This document shows, piece by piece, positions 45,585 through 55,054 of a DNA stretch of 64,000 nt (position 1 is the stretch's first letter; each line of letters starts with the position of its first letter). The notes beneath the pieces are model-generated. The model was not told the DNA's origin. It did no database searches and was given only the letters and a program-made list of their open reading frames with translations. This DNA is from Bimuria novae-zelandiae CBS 107.79 (lineage: Eukaryota; Ascomycota; Dothideomycetes; Pleosporales; Didymosphaeriaceae), in contig ML976707.1 of the NCBI GenBank assembly GCA_010015655.1, forward strand, positions 401,498-465,497, written 5' to 3'. The position numbers were made by a program, and so were the translations under genes.

Positions 45585-45881
45585 ATGTCATTGACTGAAT
45601 ACATTGTAGCGACTGTCGTCCAGTACGGTTCGGTGTGGACCCCTGCCTCCATTTGCGCGTGGCGTGACGATGTCGCTGCTGCTGTGAAGGCAGAGGCTGA
45701 GGCACCTCCATTGACGTTTTTGGCTTCGCCAAACGTTACGATCCGCAAGTCGTCCGCGAGATTGCATGTGCCGTCGCCCAATGTCACGCTACGCAAAGCG
45801 TCTTCGAAGTCGGTCCCAAATCTCAGAATGCGCAAGGTGTCTGCCACGAGGTCACCCACGAGAAAGCTGAAATTCAACTAA
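45585..45881 (+). CDS. Possible small protein with an internal repeat
   Basis: 98 codons from ATG to TAA. It contains two related segments, SPNVTIRKSSARLHV and SPNVTLRKASSKSVP, and a basic C-terminus. An antisense ORF overlaps almost fully, so the strand is uncertain. An ORF at 45132-45479 could be an upstream exon. No family recognised. Confidence 0.3.
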   Translation: MSLTEYIVATVVQYGSVWTPASICAWRDDVAAAVKAEAEAPPLTFLASPNVTIRKSSARLHVPSPNVTLRKASSKSVPNLRMRKVSATRSPTRKLKFN

Positions 45882-47069
45882 GAGATGGTTTCACGGTTAT
45901 CAGAATGAGTTATGATTATGCGAATACCCTGAGCCAAGTCTGAAGCCTCCACGGCGTGTTGTTGTATTCTGGCTTTCCATGATCACGCAGTCCGGGTCCG
46001 GCATATCAAGACGACTTGCAATAAGAAACAACAGTGAATGTTGTCATAAATCTACATCAGGTACAGATGTGTACACGATGCTGCAAGCCGCGCCAGTGTT
46101 GCTGATGTCCGCACCAAGAACAAGCTAGCTCCTTTCACCATCCGCGTCCTGAGTTCCTCCCTCGCATGGATCGGAGGCATGTATCGTTTTGCATGGCGAT
46201 TGCGAAGGACCTATTCTCGCAAAAAAGGGTGTGCGTGTGGTGGTCGCAATGCCTCGGTGAGCCAGCTTCCCCTCGAAGCAGAGAGGGTGTTCAATGCAGC
46301 ACAGCAGGTGATGCTTTTTTTGCGTGGCATTTAAAAAGGTGTGTTGAAGGCCCACTCGACATTATCTTGCTTGTTGGTTTGCTGGTTCACCTTTCTCACG
46401 GTAGGTAACCAATCGAAGCCAAATATCGCAACCTTCGCCTCAAAGTTTTCAACGCAACATTCAGATCATAAAGTGAAAGCGAAGCAACGCAAGCTTCGAA
46501 CTTGTACTGCATAAGAACGTTGGTGACAGTGGCAACTTCGAAATTCCGAAGACGACCGAACCTAATCTCCGTCTCGGCCCAAGATTTTCCGATGTGGCGC
46601 GAGCTTTTATGAGCAGGGGCGGACCATAACGCCAGGAGAGTTTTGTGGGTCTCGAATTTACCGTATCCGGCTTAGCCTCTACTCATGGCCCTCAATCTCT
46701 AACTGTCATGAATGTCATACGTCTTGAACCCTGTCAGATCCGGCGCTAAAGCTTTCACCATCTCCCAAAAGAACCTATGCCGTGGTACTCGAGCGGAAAT
46801 GTGACGTCGCTCGAGTGGCGCCCGCGCTAGCATGCTGAAACACATTGCAATGGTGTTTCGTTTCTGCGATATTGAATAGGATGATCCGTTCGTTTCACTC
46901 CTAAGCGAGATCGAGGGGAGAATACTCTTAGGCGAACGAAGCCCTCAGTTCTCCGTTCCGCTCGATACCTTCGTTTTCCCTTCAGCCCACCGCAGTCTTT
47001 CGTTCATTGTTCTGTTCTTACCCTTCCGGTCTTTACAGCTGGTATCTGTTCATTTCTCTTCCCATCACA

Positions 47070-48292
47070 ATGTTTGTCAAAGCCGCTTTCGCCAACGCGC
47101 TCCTCAGCGCCGTGTCCGCAGGTAAATCTCCTTCAAACATCACAACATGGAAACTTTCAAATGACTGACTTCTTTCTAATTAGAAATCATCTGGGATGGC
47201 CGCTTCGACGCGACGTCTAGCGCCGACCTGGAAAAATGGTCCTTCTCTAACCCCGTCGGGGCCTACCAGTACTACATCCACGGCCCGGGCGCGGTCACCG
47301 ACTACGTCAACCTCGACACCACCTTCAAGAACCCCGCCGACACGGGCTCTTCGCAGGGCGCCAAAATCACCATTGACGACACCGCCCACTGGAACGGCCA
47401 ACCTATGCTGCGCACAGAGCTCATCCCGCAGACCACGGCCGCCATCAACAAGGGCAAACTCTACTACCATTTCTCCGTCAAGACCGCGGCTGAGAACGCC
47501 CCGACTGCCACCAACGAGCACCAGATCGCTTTCTTTGAAAGCCACTTCACAGAGCTCAAATACGGCCAAAACGGAGGCAGCAGCACGAACCTGCAGTGGC
47601 ACGTGGGCGGCGTGTCAAAGTGGGATGTCGAGCTCGTTGCTAACGAGTGGCACAATGTGGCGTACGAGATCGACTTTGACGCGGGCTCCGTGTCATTTTA
47701 TCACTCGACTGGAAGTGAGGCGCTGAGCAAGGCGGCGGGCCCGTTCACCGCGAGCACGCAGTCGAATGGTGCGGATTGGCATCTGGGTGTGCTGAGGCTG
47801 CCTGGTGCCAATGATGGAAAGGGCGCGGAGGACTGGTTTTTCAGCGGCGTGTATATCGAGAGTGGGGAGCTTACTACGTCGGTTGTGAGCCCTGGTGGGA
47901 AGGCCGATGGTGGTGCGTCTGCTTCGGCGCCGGCTTCCAGTGCTGCTCCGGCTTCCAGTGCCGCTCCTGCTCCCGCTCCCGTTTCTAGTGCTGCTCCCGC
48001 CTCGAGCGCCACCCCCGCGCCTGTCTCCAGTGCCGCTCCTTCGTCCAGCGCCGCCCCTGCACCTGTCTCAAGCGCCGCCCCATCTAGCGCGGCACCCATC
48101 TCCTCCGCACCCTCCTCCGCCGCGGCACCCACCACCCTCGCAACCGTCGTCAAGCCCACTCCCGCCTCCTCCGCCGCTGCCTCTCCCAGCGCTGCTCCCA
48201 GCGCTCCCCCCAGCTCCGACGCTGCCCTCCCGGAGGAGTTCACCATCCAGCAATTCATCGCCTGGTTCAAGGAGGAGACTGGCACCAACTAA
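47070..48292 (+). CDS. Secreted GH131 beta-glucanase
   Basis: Glycoside hydrolase family 131, broad-specificity beta-glucanase acting on cell-wall beta-1,3/1,4/1,6-glucans. Start at 47070 gives a signal peptide (MFVKAAFANALLSAVSA). A 62-nt intron at 47122-47183 lies right at its end and joins SA|EIIWDGRFDATSS, giving 386 residues. GH131 blocks: VLWDG-like IIWDGRF, DLEKWSFSNPVGAYQYYIHG, TFKNPADTGSSQGAKITIDD, MLRTELIPQT, EHQIAFFESHFTELKYG, and ADWHLGVLRLP. The catalytic domain ends about residue 255. A long Ala/Ser/Pro linker (about 285-355) follows, then a short acidic tail PEEFTIQQFIAWFKEETG in place of a CBM1. The linker DNA is strongly GC-rich and repetitive (SSAAPAP units). Confidence 0.92.
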
Positions 48293-48915
48293 AATCCCAC
48301 CCGTGCTTGCGTTGTTGTAGTGGAGGGGTTGATATCTTCAATTGTCTATATTCTACGTTTGTATGTATTCTAGCTCAGCCTAGCTTAGCCTACCTTAGCC
48401 TACCTGACGGCTATATTTATGTTCTATTTATATGAATGTTGCGCAGGTTCGGAGGGGATGTTTGTGAGATGTCGCGGAGTGCTTGTGTATGTGTGGTTGT
48501 ATGCTTGATGCGTTGGTGATTTCGTACGTTTCTGCGTCTTTTGGTGATTCGATGTCTTTGTATGTTCAGCGGCGAGATACGCGGTACGGTAGATATCACA
48601 ATGCGCATGGCTATTTGTCTGTATTTAATTGGCTAGCAGATCTGACTTCGTAACTTATTTACACTCACGGATGCTGTGAGCCCGAGTAGCCTGGCTACGG
48701 GTGTAAATTCGCACCAGAGAGGCAAGCCATCAAGTAGGCACTTCAGCTTAATTAAACACACGCGATATGGTGAAAACGTACACTCTGAAAAGCGAGACGA
48801 AGCGTGACGTAAAAGATTGTAATATGTGCAATCAAAGTAGAATAGGCAAAGCTATAAACGTCATGTGTAAGTCAGGGTATCTCTCCACCTCCACGGTAGG
48901 TTGGTATAACTCAAA
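48293..48915. other. Intergenic region between convergent genes
   Basis: Shared 3' region of GH131 and the MFS gene. Contains three tandem 10-nt units at 48375-48404. A plus-strand ORF at 48767-49006 is antisense to the last MFS exon and is not called. Confidence 0.5.
48375..48404 (+). repeat. Three tandem 10-nt units
   Basis: TCAGCCTAGC, TTAGCCTACC and TTAGCCTACC in the GH131 3' region. Confidence 0.85.
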
Positions 48916-50763
48916 CTACAACACGGCGGTGGATTCGAGATCGGCAATGAAATCGTACCCCAGCATCGGCGCCTGCTGCGGACCATCGTTCCAGAGCATC
49001 TGTTAATCGAGGCTGTCGCGTCCTATCGCGAGAACCCATCGCGAATCTTTACAAACGTCACATACCGATCCCTGGCCCATCTACGCGACCGTTTGCCAAA
49101 CATGGCCATGGGCAGACTCAAACCCATGACAACGAAACCCAACACCCCAAGGACAATGAAGCAATTCTCCATGCCTGAGTCTATCCAAGGGCTAGCGATA
49201 AATGTGAATGCCATGGCAAGTGTATTATTGATGACGGCGACTCCAACCATTCCTTCGAGAACCATGTCACTAGGCAATGTTAGCAATGATCATAAGTTGG
49301 TATAGCAGAATGGAAACTCACGGAAAAGAGTCTGCAAGGTACGACAAGCTCAGATCGCCAGCGCAGCCATAGCCAAAGCCGATGAAGCCCAGTCCTACGT
49401 AGGGCACCGGCCACGACCACCCTCTAGCGGAGCCGATGCCAAACAGCCACATGCCAGTCGGGAAAATCAGCGTGCAGAGTGCCATCAAGTAAAGACGGTA
49501 CTCGGCCTCCATGACACCCTTGTTGCGCTTGATCATGTATTGCATGAATGCGTCGCTGCCGTATCCGCCGTAAGCGCACCCAATCAAACTACCAATGAGG
49601 GTAGGAATATTCATGTTTCCTATCGCGGCAGAACCATAATTCCAGGGTGGACCATACCACCAGTCTTCTTGGACGGTGAGATAGAAGGTCAGGCAGGACT
49701 GCTGGAAACCCCATTGTAGTCCGGCGTACCACACCGCCGGAAAAGTGAAGACGCGCAACGTGTGCCACAGACGACTCAGGTATTGTTTGAATCCTGTGCC
49801 ACGAAGATTTGGGGCCAGAGTGATGACACGGATGCGATCCCAGTACGACTTCTGGTGGATGACTTGAAACGAGAGGCGACGATCAGGCGTTGTCACTGAG
49901 GCGGCATCAAGCGGGACTGACTTCTCCGCATCAAGATCGGGCTGTGGGTTCTTGGCTACGGGCTGTTCCGCGTCGAGGACGACGTTGTCGTCGGTGCCAG
50001 TTATGTACTGGTCTCGCTGAAATTCCGTCTCTTCCAGTCCCAAGTAGAACACGACGAGGCTGCCACCGCAAATGATGGCACCAACATAGCCGATCCAACG
50101 CCAGCCAAGACCGCCCGCTACATAGGCACCGATGAGGGGGCCAAGATAAGTTCCAATGGCTGTTGCGAAAGTGTAAATGCCGAGAACACTGCCGGTTTGA
50201 TGCTCGAACCAAATATCGAGCAAGCTAAGTTGGGCTGTAGCTTCCGCTACAGACTCAGCAGCACCGACAAACAACTGGCTCCACACCACGCCGGCAACGT
50301 CGTCAATGCGCGCATACCAGATGAGACCGCCAATGTTTAAGACCAGTGAGAGAAGATATCCCAGACGTCGCCCGTACAGATGTACGAGGGGTGAGCTTAG
50401 GAGTGCCCAGTAGCCGATTCCTATGAACAGAACACCGGCGCCTGTGTTGAAGACGTCGTAGCTTATCCCGTACTCTTCATTGACGCCGTCGGAACCAGAT
50501 CCGGCATTGTTGGACGTGGCCGCGGTGAGACCGACCATGTACAAAACGAGCAGTGAGTGCCACGCCTTGCGGACCAAGGACCAGCGGAGCGGATCATTGG
50601 GAGACTTCGTGGGCTGGGGCACCAGAACAATATTGCCAGATTTCTGCAGTAAAGAGTCTCCTAATAGTGTGTTGCCATCCTCGTCGTATAGTCGCCGTGT
50701 GCCGGGAATCATTTCTTCGTGGCCGTGCGCATTGCTGCGGCTGCGCATCCTCGTGGCGGACAT
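48916..50763 (-). CDS. MFS transporter
   Basis: Major facilitator with an N-terminal hydrophilic leader, a large central loop (about residues 255-330) and twelve predicted helices. Start at 50763 (MSATRMRSRSNAHGHEEMIP) is preferred; the frame is open further upstream, but that part resembles promoter or intron sequence. Visible: NDPLRWSLVRKAWHSLLVLY, the motif-A region PLVHLYGRRLGYLLSL, IGTYLGPLIGAYVAGGLGWR and GSLIGCAYGGYGSDAF. The latter part resembles fungal DHA-type transporters of unknown substrate. Introns: 49270-49321 (TGCTAAC branch, joining DSFP|DMVLEG) and, less sure, 49000-49052, which would add a last exon (MLWNDGPQQAPMLGYD...) ending at TAG 48916-48918, giving 580 residues. Without it the protein stops at 49023 with 562 residues. 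A young transposon sits 262 nt upstream of the start. Confidence 0.85.
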
Positions 50764-51026
50764 ATTCAGCAAATTCAGGTCGTCTGGACTGACGCCTCCA
50801 GCGTCGCTTTCGTTAGCAGGGAAGCATGTCGCAATAAGGAGGATTGTGAAGCACACGAGCACAGGGGATGAAGATTTTGTTGTTGGTGCTTATCGCGTTA
50901 TCATCGGAAATGGCGCACAGCGGAAAACCGGGCGCGCTAGAATTGGTAGGTGGAATAGAATCCGCCAACGCCTTGCTCGATGCAGAAAAACAAAACATGC
51001 CCCAATCCGCGAAATAAGCTCGCGTA

Positions 51027-51122
51027 CTCGGCCCCTAGCGGTCGATATCGATTTTTCTCCGAAAAAGGCCGTGCGGAGCACGGCCCTACAAGCTCAATGG
51101 GCCACACATACTCAATGGGCCA
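51027..51122 (+). repeat. Left terminal inverted repeat, 96 nt
   Basis: Starts CTCGGCCCCTAGCGGTCGAT. Contains a palindrome (AGGCCGTGC...GCACGGCC) and two copies of CTCAATGGGCCA. Confidence 0.95.
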
Positions 51123-51191
51123 AATGTGACGAAATGCGATTTGTATAGTAATTTGTATGTAAAATACATCGTCCCGTATGTAAATTGTCGC

Positions 51192-51992
51192 TTAGAAGCC
51201 CCAATCAGCTTCTGCTGCATTTAGTGCTTCAAATGGACTTGAGTAGCCTTTATCGTCGTCGCTGCTGACGACCTGGGTCTCTTGTATGGTGAATTGACTA
51301 TCTGGGACTTGAACAATTGCCTCCTGCTTGACCTCAGAGCGTCCTTTTTGGTGTATCAATATTGTATATGGATCCATGGAGCAGCGGGCCATCAGGCCAA
51401 GCTCAGCAGCGCCATACGGGCCGTCAGCGATCGATCGATCTGCCCGAAACTTGCCTCTGCTTTCCAACCTTTGTATAGAGTTCTCATACAATCTTCGGAA
51501 GATCTCCGCGCGCGATGGGTCCTCGACTCTGTACTCCCAGGCCTCGCGCTCATACTTGATCGTAGGGCCAGTGTAGGTCCACTTATTGTTATTCTGTGTA
51601 ATTNNNNNNNNNNNNNNNNNNNNNNNNNNNNNNNNNNNNNNNNNNNNNNNNNNNNNNNNNNNNNNNNNNNNNNNNNNNNNNNNNNNNNNNNNNNNNNNNN
51701 NNNNNNNNNNNNNNNNNNNNNNNNNNNNNNNNNNNNNNNNNNNNNNNNNNNNNNNNNNNNNNNNNNNNNNNNNNNNNNNNNNNNNNNNNNNNNNNNNNNN
51801 NNNNNNNNNNNNNNNNNNNNNNNNNNNNNNNNNNNNNNNNNNNNNNNNNNNNNNNNNNNNNNNNNNNNCGTTGCGGGCCATTGCAGAGCTGCCTTTAAGT
51901 GTTAAAATCACGTCCTCCGCTACCTCGCGCGGCAGCAACTCCCTAAGTGTAAAGGCAACAGCTTTCTCTTGTAAATTTAGTATACAGACCAT
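51192..51992 (-). CDS. Second ORF of the pogo-type transposon, unknown function
   Basis: About 266 codons as assembled, from ATG 51992 to the stop at 51192, but 265 of its nucleotides are N (51604-51868), so continuity across the gap is unproven. It follows the transposase stop by about 105 nt on the same strand. N-terminal sequence is FTLRELLPREVAEDVILTLK; C-terminal includes AEIFRRLYENSIQRLESRGK and an acidic end, SSDDDKGYSSPFEALNAAEA. No family recognised and no membrane segment. It could be an accessory protein of the element, or a spliced-on exon of a captured host gene. Confidence 0.55.
   Translation of the reverse strand: MVCILNLQEKAVAFTLRELLPREVAEDVILTLKGSSAMARNXXXXXXXXXXXXXXXXXXXXXXXXXXXXXXXXXXXXXXXXXXXXXXXXXXXXXXXXXXXXXXXXXXXXXXXXXXXXXXXXXXXXXXXXXITQNNNKWTYTGPTIKYEREAWEYRVEDPSRAEIFRRLYENSIQRLESRGKFRADRSIADGPYGAAELGLMARCSMDPYTILIHQKGRSEVKQEAIVQVPDSQFTIQETQVVSSDDDKGYSSPFEALNAAEADWGF
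51604..51868. other. Assembly gap, 265 N
   Basis: Lies inside the second ORF of the transposon; true length unknown. Confidence 0.99.
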
Positions 51993-52097
51993 CTTCAGTG
52001 TACTCCAACCAATATCTCCAGGCGCTATACGGGGCCAAGGCGTTTAAAAAGGTGTAGAGAGCTCCTTAAACTAAGGCGTACCAATCGCGTTAAGTAG

Positions 52098-53432
52098 TTA
52101 ATTAAGGAAGCAGCCGCGTGTGGAGGGCGTTAGGTTATTAAGCAAAGGCAACTCACCCTCCTTGTTAGAGGACGTAATAGTAGGAGTAACAGGCCGCTCC
52201 ACGTTATCGCCCTCCCTGGTAGCGTTTTCATCAGTATTAATAGCCTCTTGGGCCCTTAAAGGCCCTAGTACCTGCTCGGGGCAGAATAGAGATAGGCCTG
52301 TACGCCTCCACCCGCTGCGTATTGTTCGAGCAGTGAACGTTTGCTGGCGGATTTGTAAGAGGATTGTTAAGAAATCTACCCGTCGTATTTCCGTTAAGCC
52401 TGTACGTGAGGCCCAATCAAGCGTCCTGCTGTGATACCACTTCAGAGGCTGAAAACAGCCTACGTCAAGAGGCTGGAGGAGATGAGTAGTGTGCGGAGGG
52501 AGAGTAAACAGCTGTATTTTGTGACTCTCACAAAAAGCAGCAAACTCGTACGTCAGGTGAGATCCATGGCCGTCGATCAGTAGGAGCCTCCACTGCCCAT
52601 GTATATTGCTTAAGGTCATCTTTTCAAAGTGCTGTATCCAATCCATGGCTGTATGATCGTTGCTGTAGCCTGTATCTGTAACGTTTATAAGGTAATTGCT
52701 AGGCAGATCTACGGCCCAGTGCTCGAGTATCGACTTTGCCTTGATAATAAGCATAGGAGCAATAGAACGGCCATCCGCAGCGCAACACTCCACAAGAGAA
52801 ATAAGCTCCCTGTTTGTTGCAGTGGGTATTAATATATCTTGCCCGCGTTTTGTGTATACGTAGGACGACTTTGCAACACCGATACGCACGCCTGTTTCAT
52901 CCATATTGTACATGTTTGCGTCGGTGATGGCCCTGCGTTGTTTGTACTCAGCCAGCTTATTAAACCAGGCTTGAAGGCCTTCCGGCGATTGGGCAAGCTT
53001 CCGTGCAAGGTCAATTGGCTTTGCCTTTGCCTTGTAGTATTTTGTATGAGAATCCAGCCATCTAGATGCCCAGTGGACGCCTACACGCGGCGGTGGGTCA
53101 TCTCCTTCGTGCACTGCGGCCAACAGAGCGTCTGCTTGCCCACGCACCAAATCCTTTGTTATGCCAAATCCAATATTGTCTATTGTATCGCAAAAACGTT
53201 CGAGAGCAAGCTCTTGTTCACCAGAGAGCTTTTTATTAGTAGGCGGCCTTGTTGACCTATTATTTTGGCCGTTAAACGCGCGTTGTAGGCGTTTGCGCAG
53301 ATAATTAATGTTGCGATCGCGATAGTATGCGCGTATGTTCGGCCGCGTCAAAGTCTTTAACACCACAACGTGTTTTTCGATAATTTCACATTCGGATCGG
53401 TAAGTGGACATGCTCTTCGTGATCTTTGGCAT
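52098..53432 (-). CDS. DDE transposase of the Fot1/pogo family, intact
   Basis: 444 residues from ATG 53432 (MPKITKSMSTYRSECEIIEK). The frame stays open to 53711 through the inverted repeat, but that extension is terminal-repeat sequence. An N-terminal Psq-like helix-turn-helix is followed by a CENPB-type DNA-binding region (HWASRWLDSHTKYYKAK). The DDE_1 core has YNMDETGVRIG (first Asp), LLIDGHGSHLTYEF (second Asp) and THLLQPLDVGCFQPLKWYH (third Asp). No stops or frameshifts, so it may be functional. Cut-and-paste transposition at TA sites is known for the family. Confidence 0.93.
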   Translation of the reverse strand: MPKITKSMSTYRSECEIIEKHVVVLKTLTRPNIRAYYRDRNINYLRKRLQRAFNGQNNRSTRPPTNKKLSGEQELALERFCDTIDNIGFGITKDLVRGQADALLAAVHEGDDPPPRVGVHWASRWLDSHTKYYKAKAKPIDLARKLAQSPEGLQAWFNKLAEYKQRRAITDANMYNMDETGVRIGVAKSSYVYTKRGQDILIPTATNRELISLVECCAADGRSIAPMLIIKAKSILEHWAVDLPSNYLINVTDTGYSNDHTAMDWIQHFEKMTLSNIHGQWRLLLIDGHGSHLTYEFAAFCESHKIQLFTLPPHTTHLLQPLDVGCFQPLKWYHSRTLDWASRTGLTEIRRVDFLTILLQIRQQTFTARTIRSGWRRTGLSLFCPEQVLGPLRAQEAINTDENATREGDNVERPVTPTITSSNKEGELPLLNNLTPSTRGCFLN

Positions 53433-53488
53433 TTTATTTGATGTAAATAGGGCGTGTTTTGATGTGGTGGTGGGTATCAAAGTGCAGC

Positions 53489-53584
53489 TGGCCCATTGAG
53501 CATGTGTGGCCCATTGAGCTTGTAGGGCCGTGCTCCGCACGGCCTTTTTCGGAGAAAAATCGATATCGACCGCTAGGGGCCGAG
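53489..53584 (-). repeat. Right terminal inverted repeat, 96 nt
   Basis: Reverse complement of 51027-51122 with one G/A difference. Confidence 0.95.
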
Positions 53585-53878
53585 TATGTACGCCTCCCTG
53601 CGGGAATAATGCGACAGTCCTTCGAGATGCCGACCGAGTGCTCCCACCACAAGGCCGAACCGATAGAGACGCCCAGGCCATAGGCCCTCTGAATTGTGCG
53701 AAAAAAACCACAGCTCAATGGCCCGTGATACCCCAGGTCCAGGATAACCTCGTTTACAGAGTACACTGTCTGTGCAAAGCAACTACGTGCGATTCGCCTT
53801 GTTACCGTACATCCTGGGGCAGGGTAACACGGAGCAGGTGCGCGAGGGCGACAGGTCCAACTTCGACCGATACATATG

Positions 53879-55054
53879 TTATTGCCTTACTCTTGTTCGC
53901 CTTTCCTCCCGACCACCGCCCAGTATCTCAGCTCTTAGCTTTGCCGACTCTTCTTCGGCCAGCTTGAGCCTTGTTCTCAAGCTCTTAACCTCGGTCTTCA
54001 GCTCTTCTGACCTAGCCTCGACACGCGACACGGTATTCTTCGCGTCTTCAAGTTCCTTCTGAAGTTCTACCTGGATTGTTTCGGTGTCGGCGAAGCTCGA
54101 TTTGAGTGCGCGATATTGGTCGTGGAGGTGAATGATTCGGAGACCGAGGGCTCGATTGATGCGCTCCGCGTCGCCGAGTGTGGGTGTTCTTGGACTAGGT
54201 GGATTCGATGACTGCTTGAGGTGACTGCGACTCAGGTTCAGAGGTGTGATCTGCTCGCTGAGCGTGCGACGATGCTTCGTCGGTCGCGCATGAGTTTCAT
54301 CTTCCCGTTGGCGTTTGATTTGCTGGACTGTGTCGGTTGCGGAACGCTTTATAGGCGGCGATCGAATTTCTTCGGAGGTGGACTGTCTGTAGCTGACGGT
54401 AGATGATCTTTTGGGCCTCACCGGTATGCTGTCTTTCTCCTCAAGAAGGGTCGCACCGGACGAACGTCGCGTGAGGAGCTCTCCGGGATGGCTGCCTTCA
54501 TTCCCCACCCACATGCATGCGTGTCGAAAGTTCCTAGGGAACTTGGAGGGGTCGCCTTCAGGCCGCGCCAGCTCTGCAACAAGTCCAGCGTCGAGGAAGA
54601 ACCATTCAATGAGCGCCGTCACCCGGTGGCCTGCCCGGTGGTCCCCTTGACCATCGCCAACGTCGCAAAAGGGCGGATCAAAATCTACAGCGCTCGTAGA
54701 ATTCACATCTTCCAGCGAGCGCGACCCGTCTTTGCCTTGGACGATGCGGTAGAACCTGACTTCGGCAGGATCAGCGTGGACGTGTGCTGCAACGCGATCC
54801 GTTGGCTTCACGTCTGCATGGCCCGGCGAATACCACCCAACAACAAGTAGGCGGTTGTGCTTGGAGCGCTTGAGATGGCGATAGACGGCGCGGTCAGTGC
54901 CAATGCTCGTGGGGTCGTTGACGTCGAATTCGAGCCACTTGAAATCAGGCGCACCGTTGCAGAGTTTCTCGAAGGGTTCCGCAAAGGTTGCGCGAGCCAA
55001 TGAGCGCACTTTAGATGCTGTCAAGGGCGTTTTGACGTCGCTGAGTAGGTCCAT
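53879..55054 (-). CDS. Unknown protein with C-terminal coiled coil
   Basis: Single-exon ORF of 391 residues; family not recognised. The N-terminal about 170 residues look folded (FEKLCNGAPDFKWLEFDVND, RLLVVGWYSPGHADV, ALIEWFFLDAGLVAELARPE, HACMWVGNEG). The middle is basic and Ser/Pro-rich (KRSSTVSYRQSTSEEIRSPP, THARPTKHRRTLSEQ). From about residue 300 there are heptads without prolines (ELQKELEDAKNTVSRVEARS, EELKTEVKSLRTRLKLAEEE), a clear coiled coil, ending in a basic tail. Possibly nuclear or chromatin-associated, which is inference from composition only. The young transposon lies just downstream. Confidence 0.8.
   Translation of the reverse strand: MDLLSDVKTPLTASKVRSLARATFAEPFEKLCNGAPDFKWLEFDVNDPTSIGTDRAVYRHLKRSKHNRLLVVGWYSPGHADVKPTDRVAAHVHADPAEVRFYRIVQGKDGSRSLEDVNSTSAVDFDPPFCDVGDGQGDHRAGHRVTALIEWFFLDAGLVAELARPEGDPSKFPRNFRHACMWVGNEGSHPGELLTRRSSGATLLEEKDSIPVRPKRSSTVSYRQSTSEEIRSPPIKRSATDTVQQIKRQREDETHARPTKHRRTLSEQITPLNLSRSHLKQSSNPPSPRTPTLGDAERINRALGLRIIHLHDQYRALKSSFADTETIQVELQKELEDAKNTVSRVEARSEELKTEVKSLRTRLKLAEEESAKLRAEILGGGREERRTRVRQ

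Larger units (their letters stand above)
42065..47069. other. Five-kilobase region of normal composition without a convincing gene
   Basis: Base composition is like the gene blocks, not like the AT islands. Many short ORFs overlap on both strands, none with a recognised domain. The best are 43454-43811 and 45585-45881 (separate entries). Non-coding transcripts, a lineage-specific multi-exon gene or old pseudogene sequence are all possible. Confidence 0.5.
51027..53584 (-). mobile_element. Young Fot1/pogo-type DNA transposon with two ORFs
   Basis: Bounded by 96-nt inverted repeats differing at one position, with TA on both sides (51025-51026 and 53585-53586). Carries an uninterrupted DDE transposase and a second same-strand ORF of unknown function that runs through an assembly gap. 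No RIP-type decay. At about 2.56 kb it is larger than the usual 1.8-2.0 kb of Fot1 elements, the difference being the second ORF. Confidence 0.93.

Noticed and set aside
48767..49006. Small plus-strand ORF with several cysteines as an effector-like gene
   Set aside because: No signal peptide, and it is antisense to a plausible last exon of the MFS gene.
50764..50862. Upstream extension of the MFS ORF to 50862
   Set aside because: The extra 33 codons are open by chance; the ATG at 50763 starts a typical hydrophilic leader.
53433..53711. Ninety-three-codon N-terminal extension of the pogo transposase
   Set aside because: It is the translation of the terminal inverted repeat and flanking host DNA; the family N-terminus starts at 53432.
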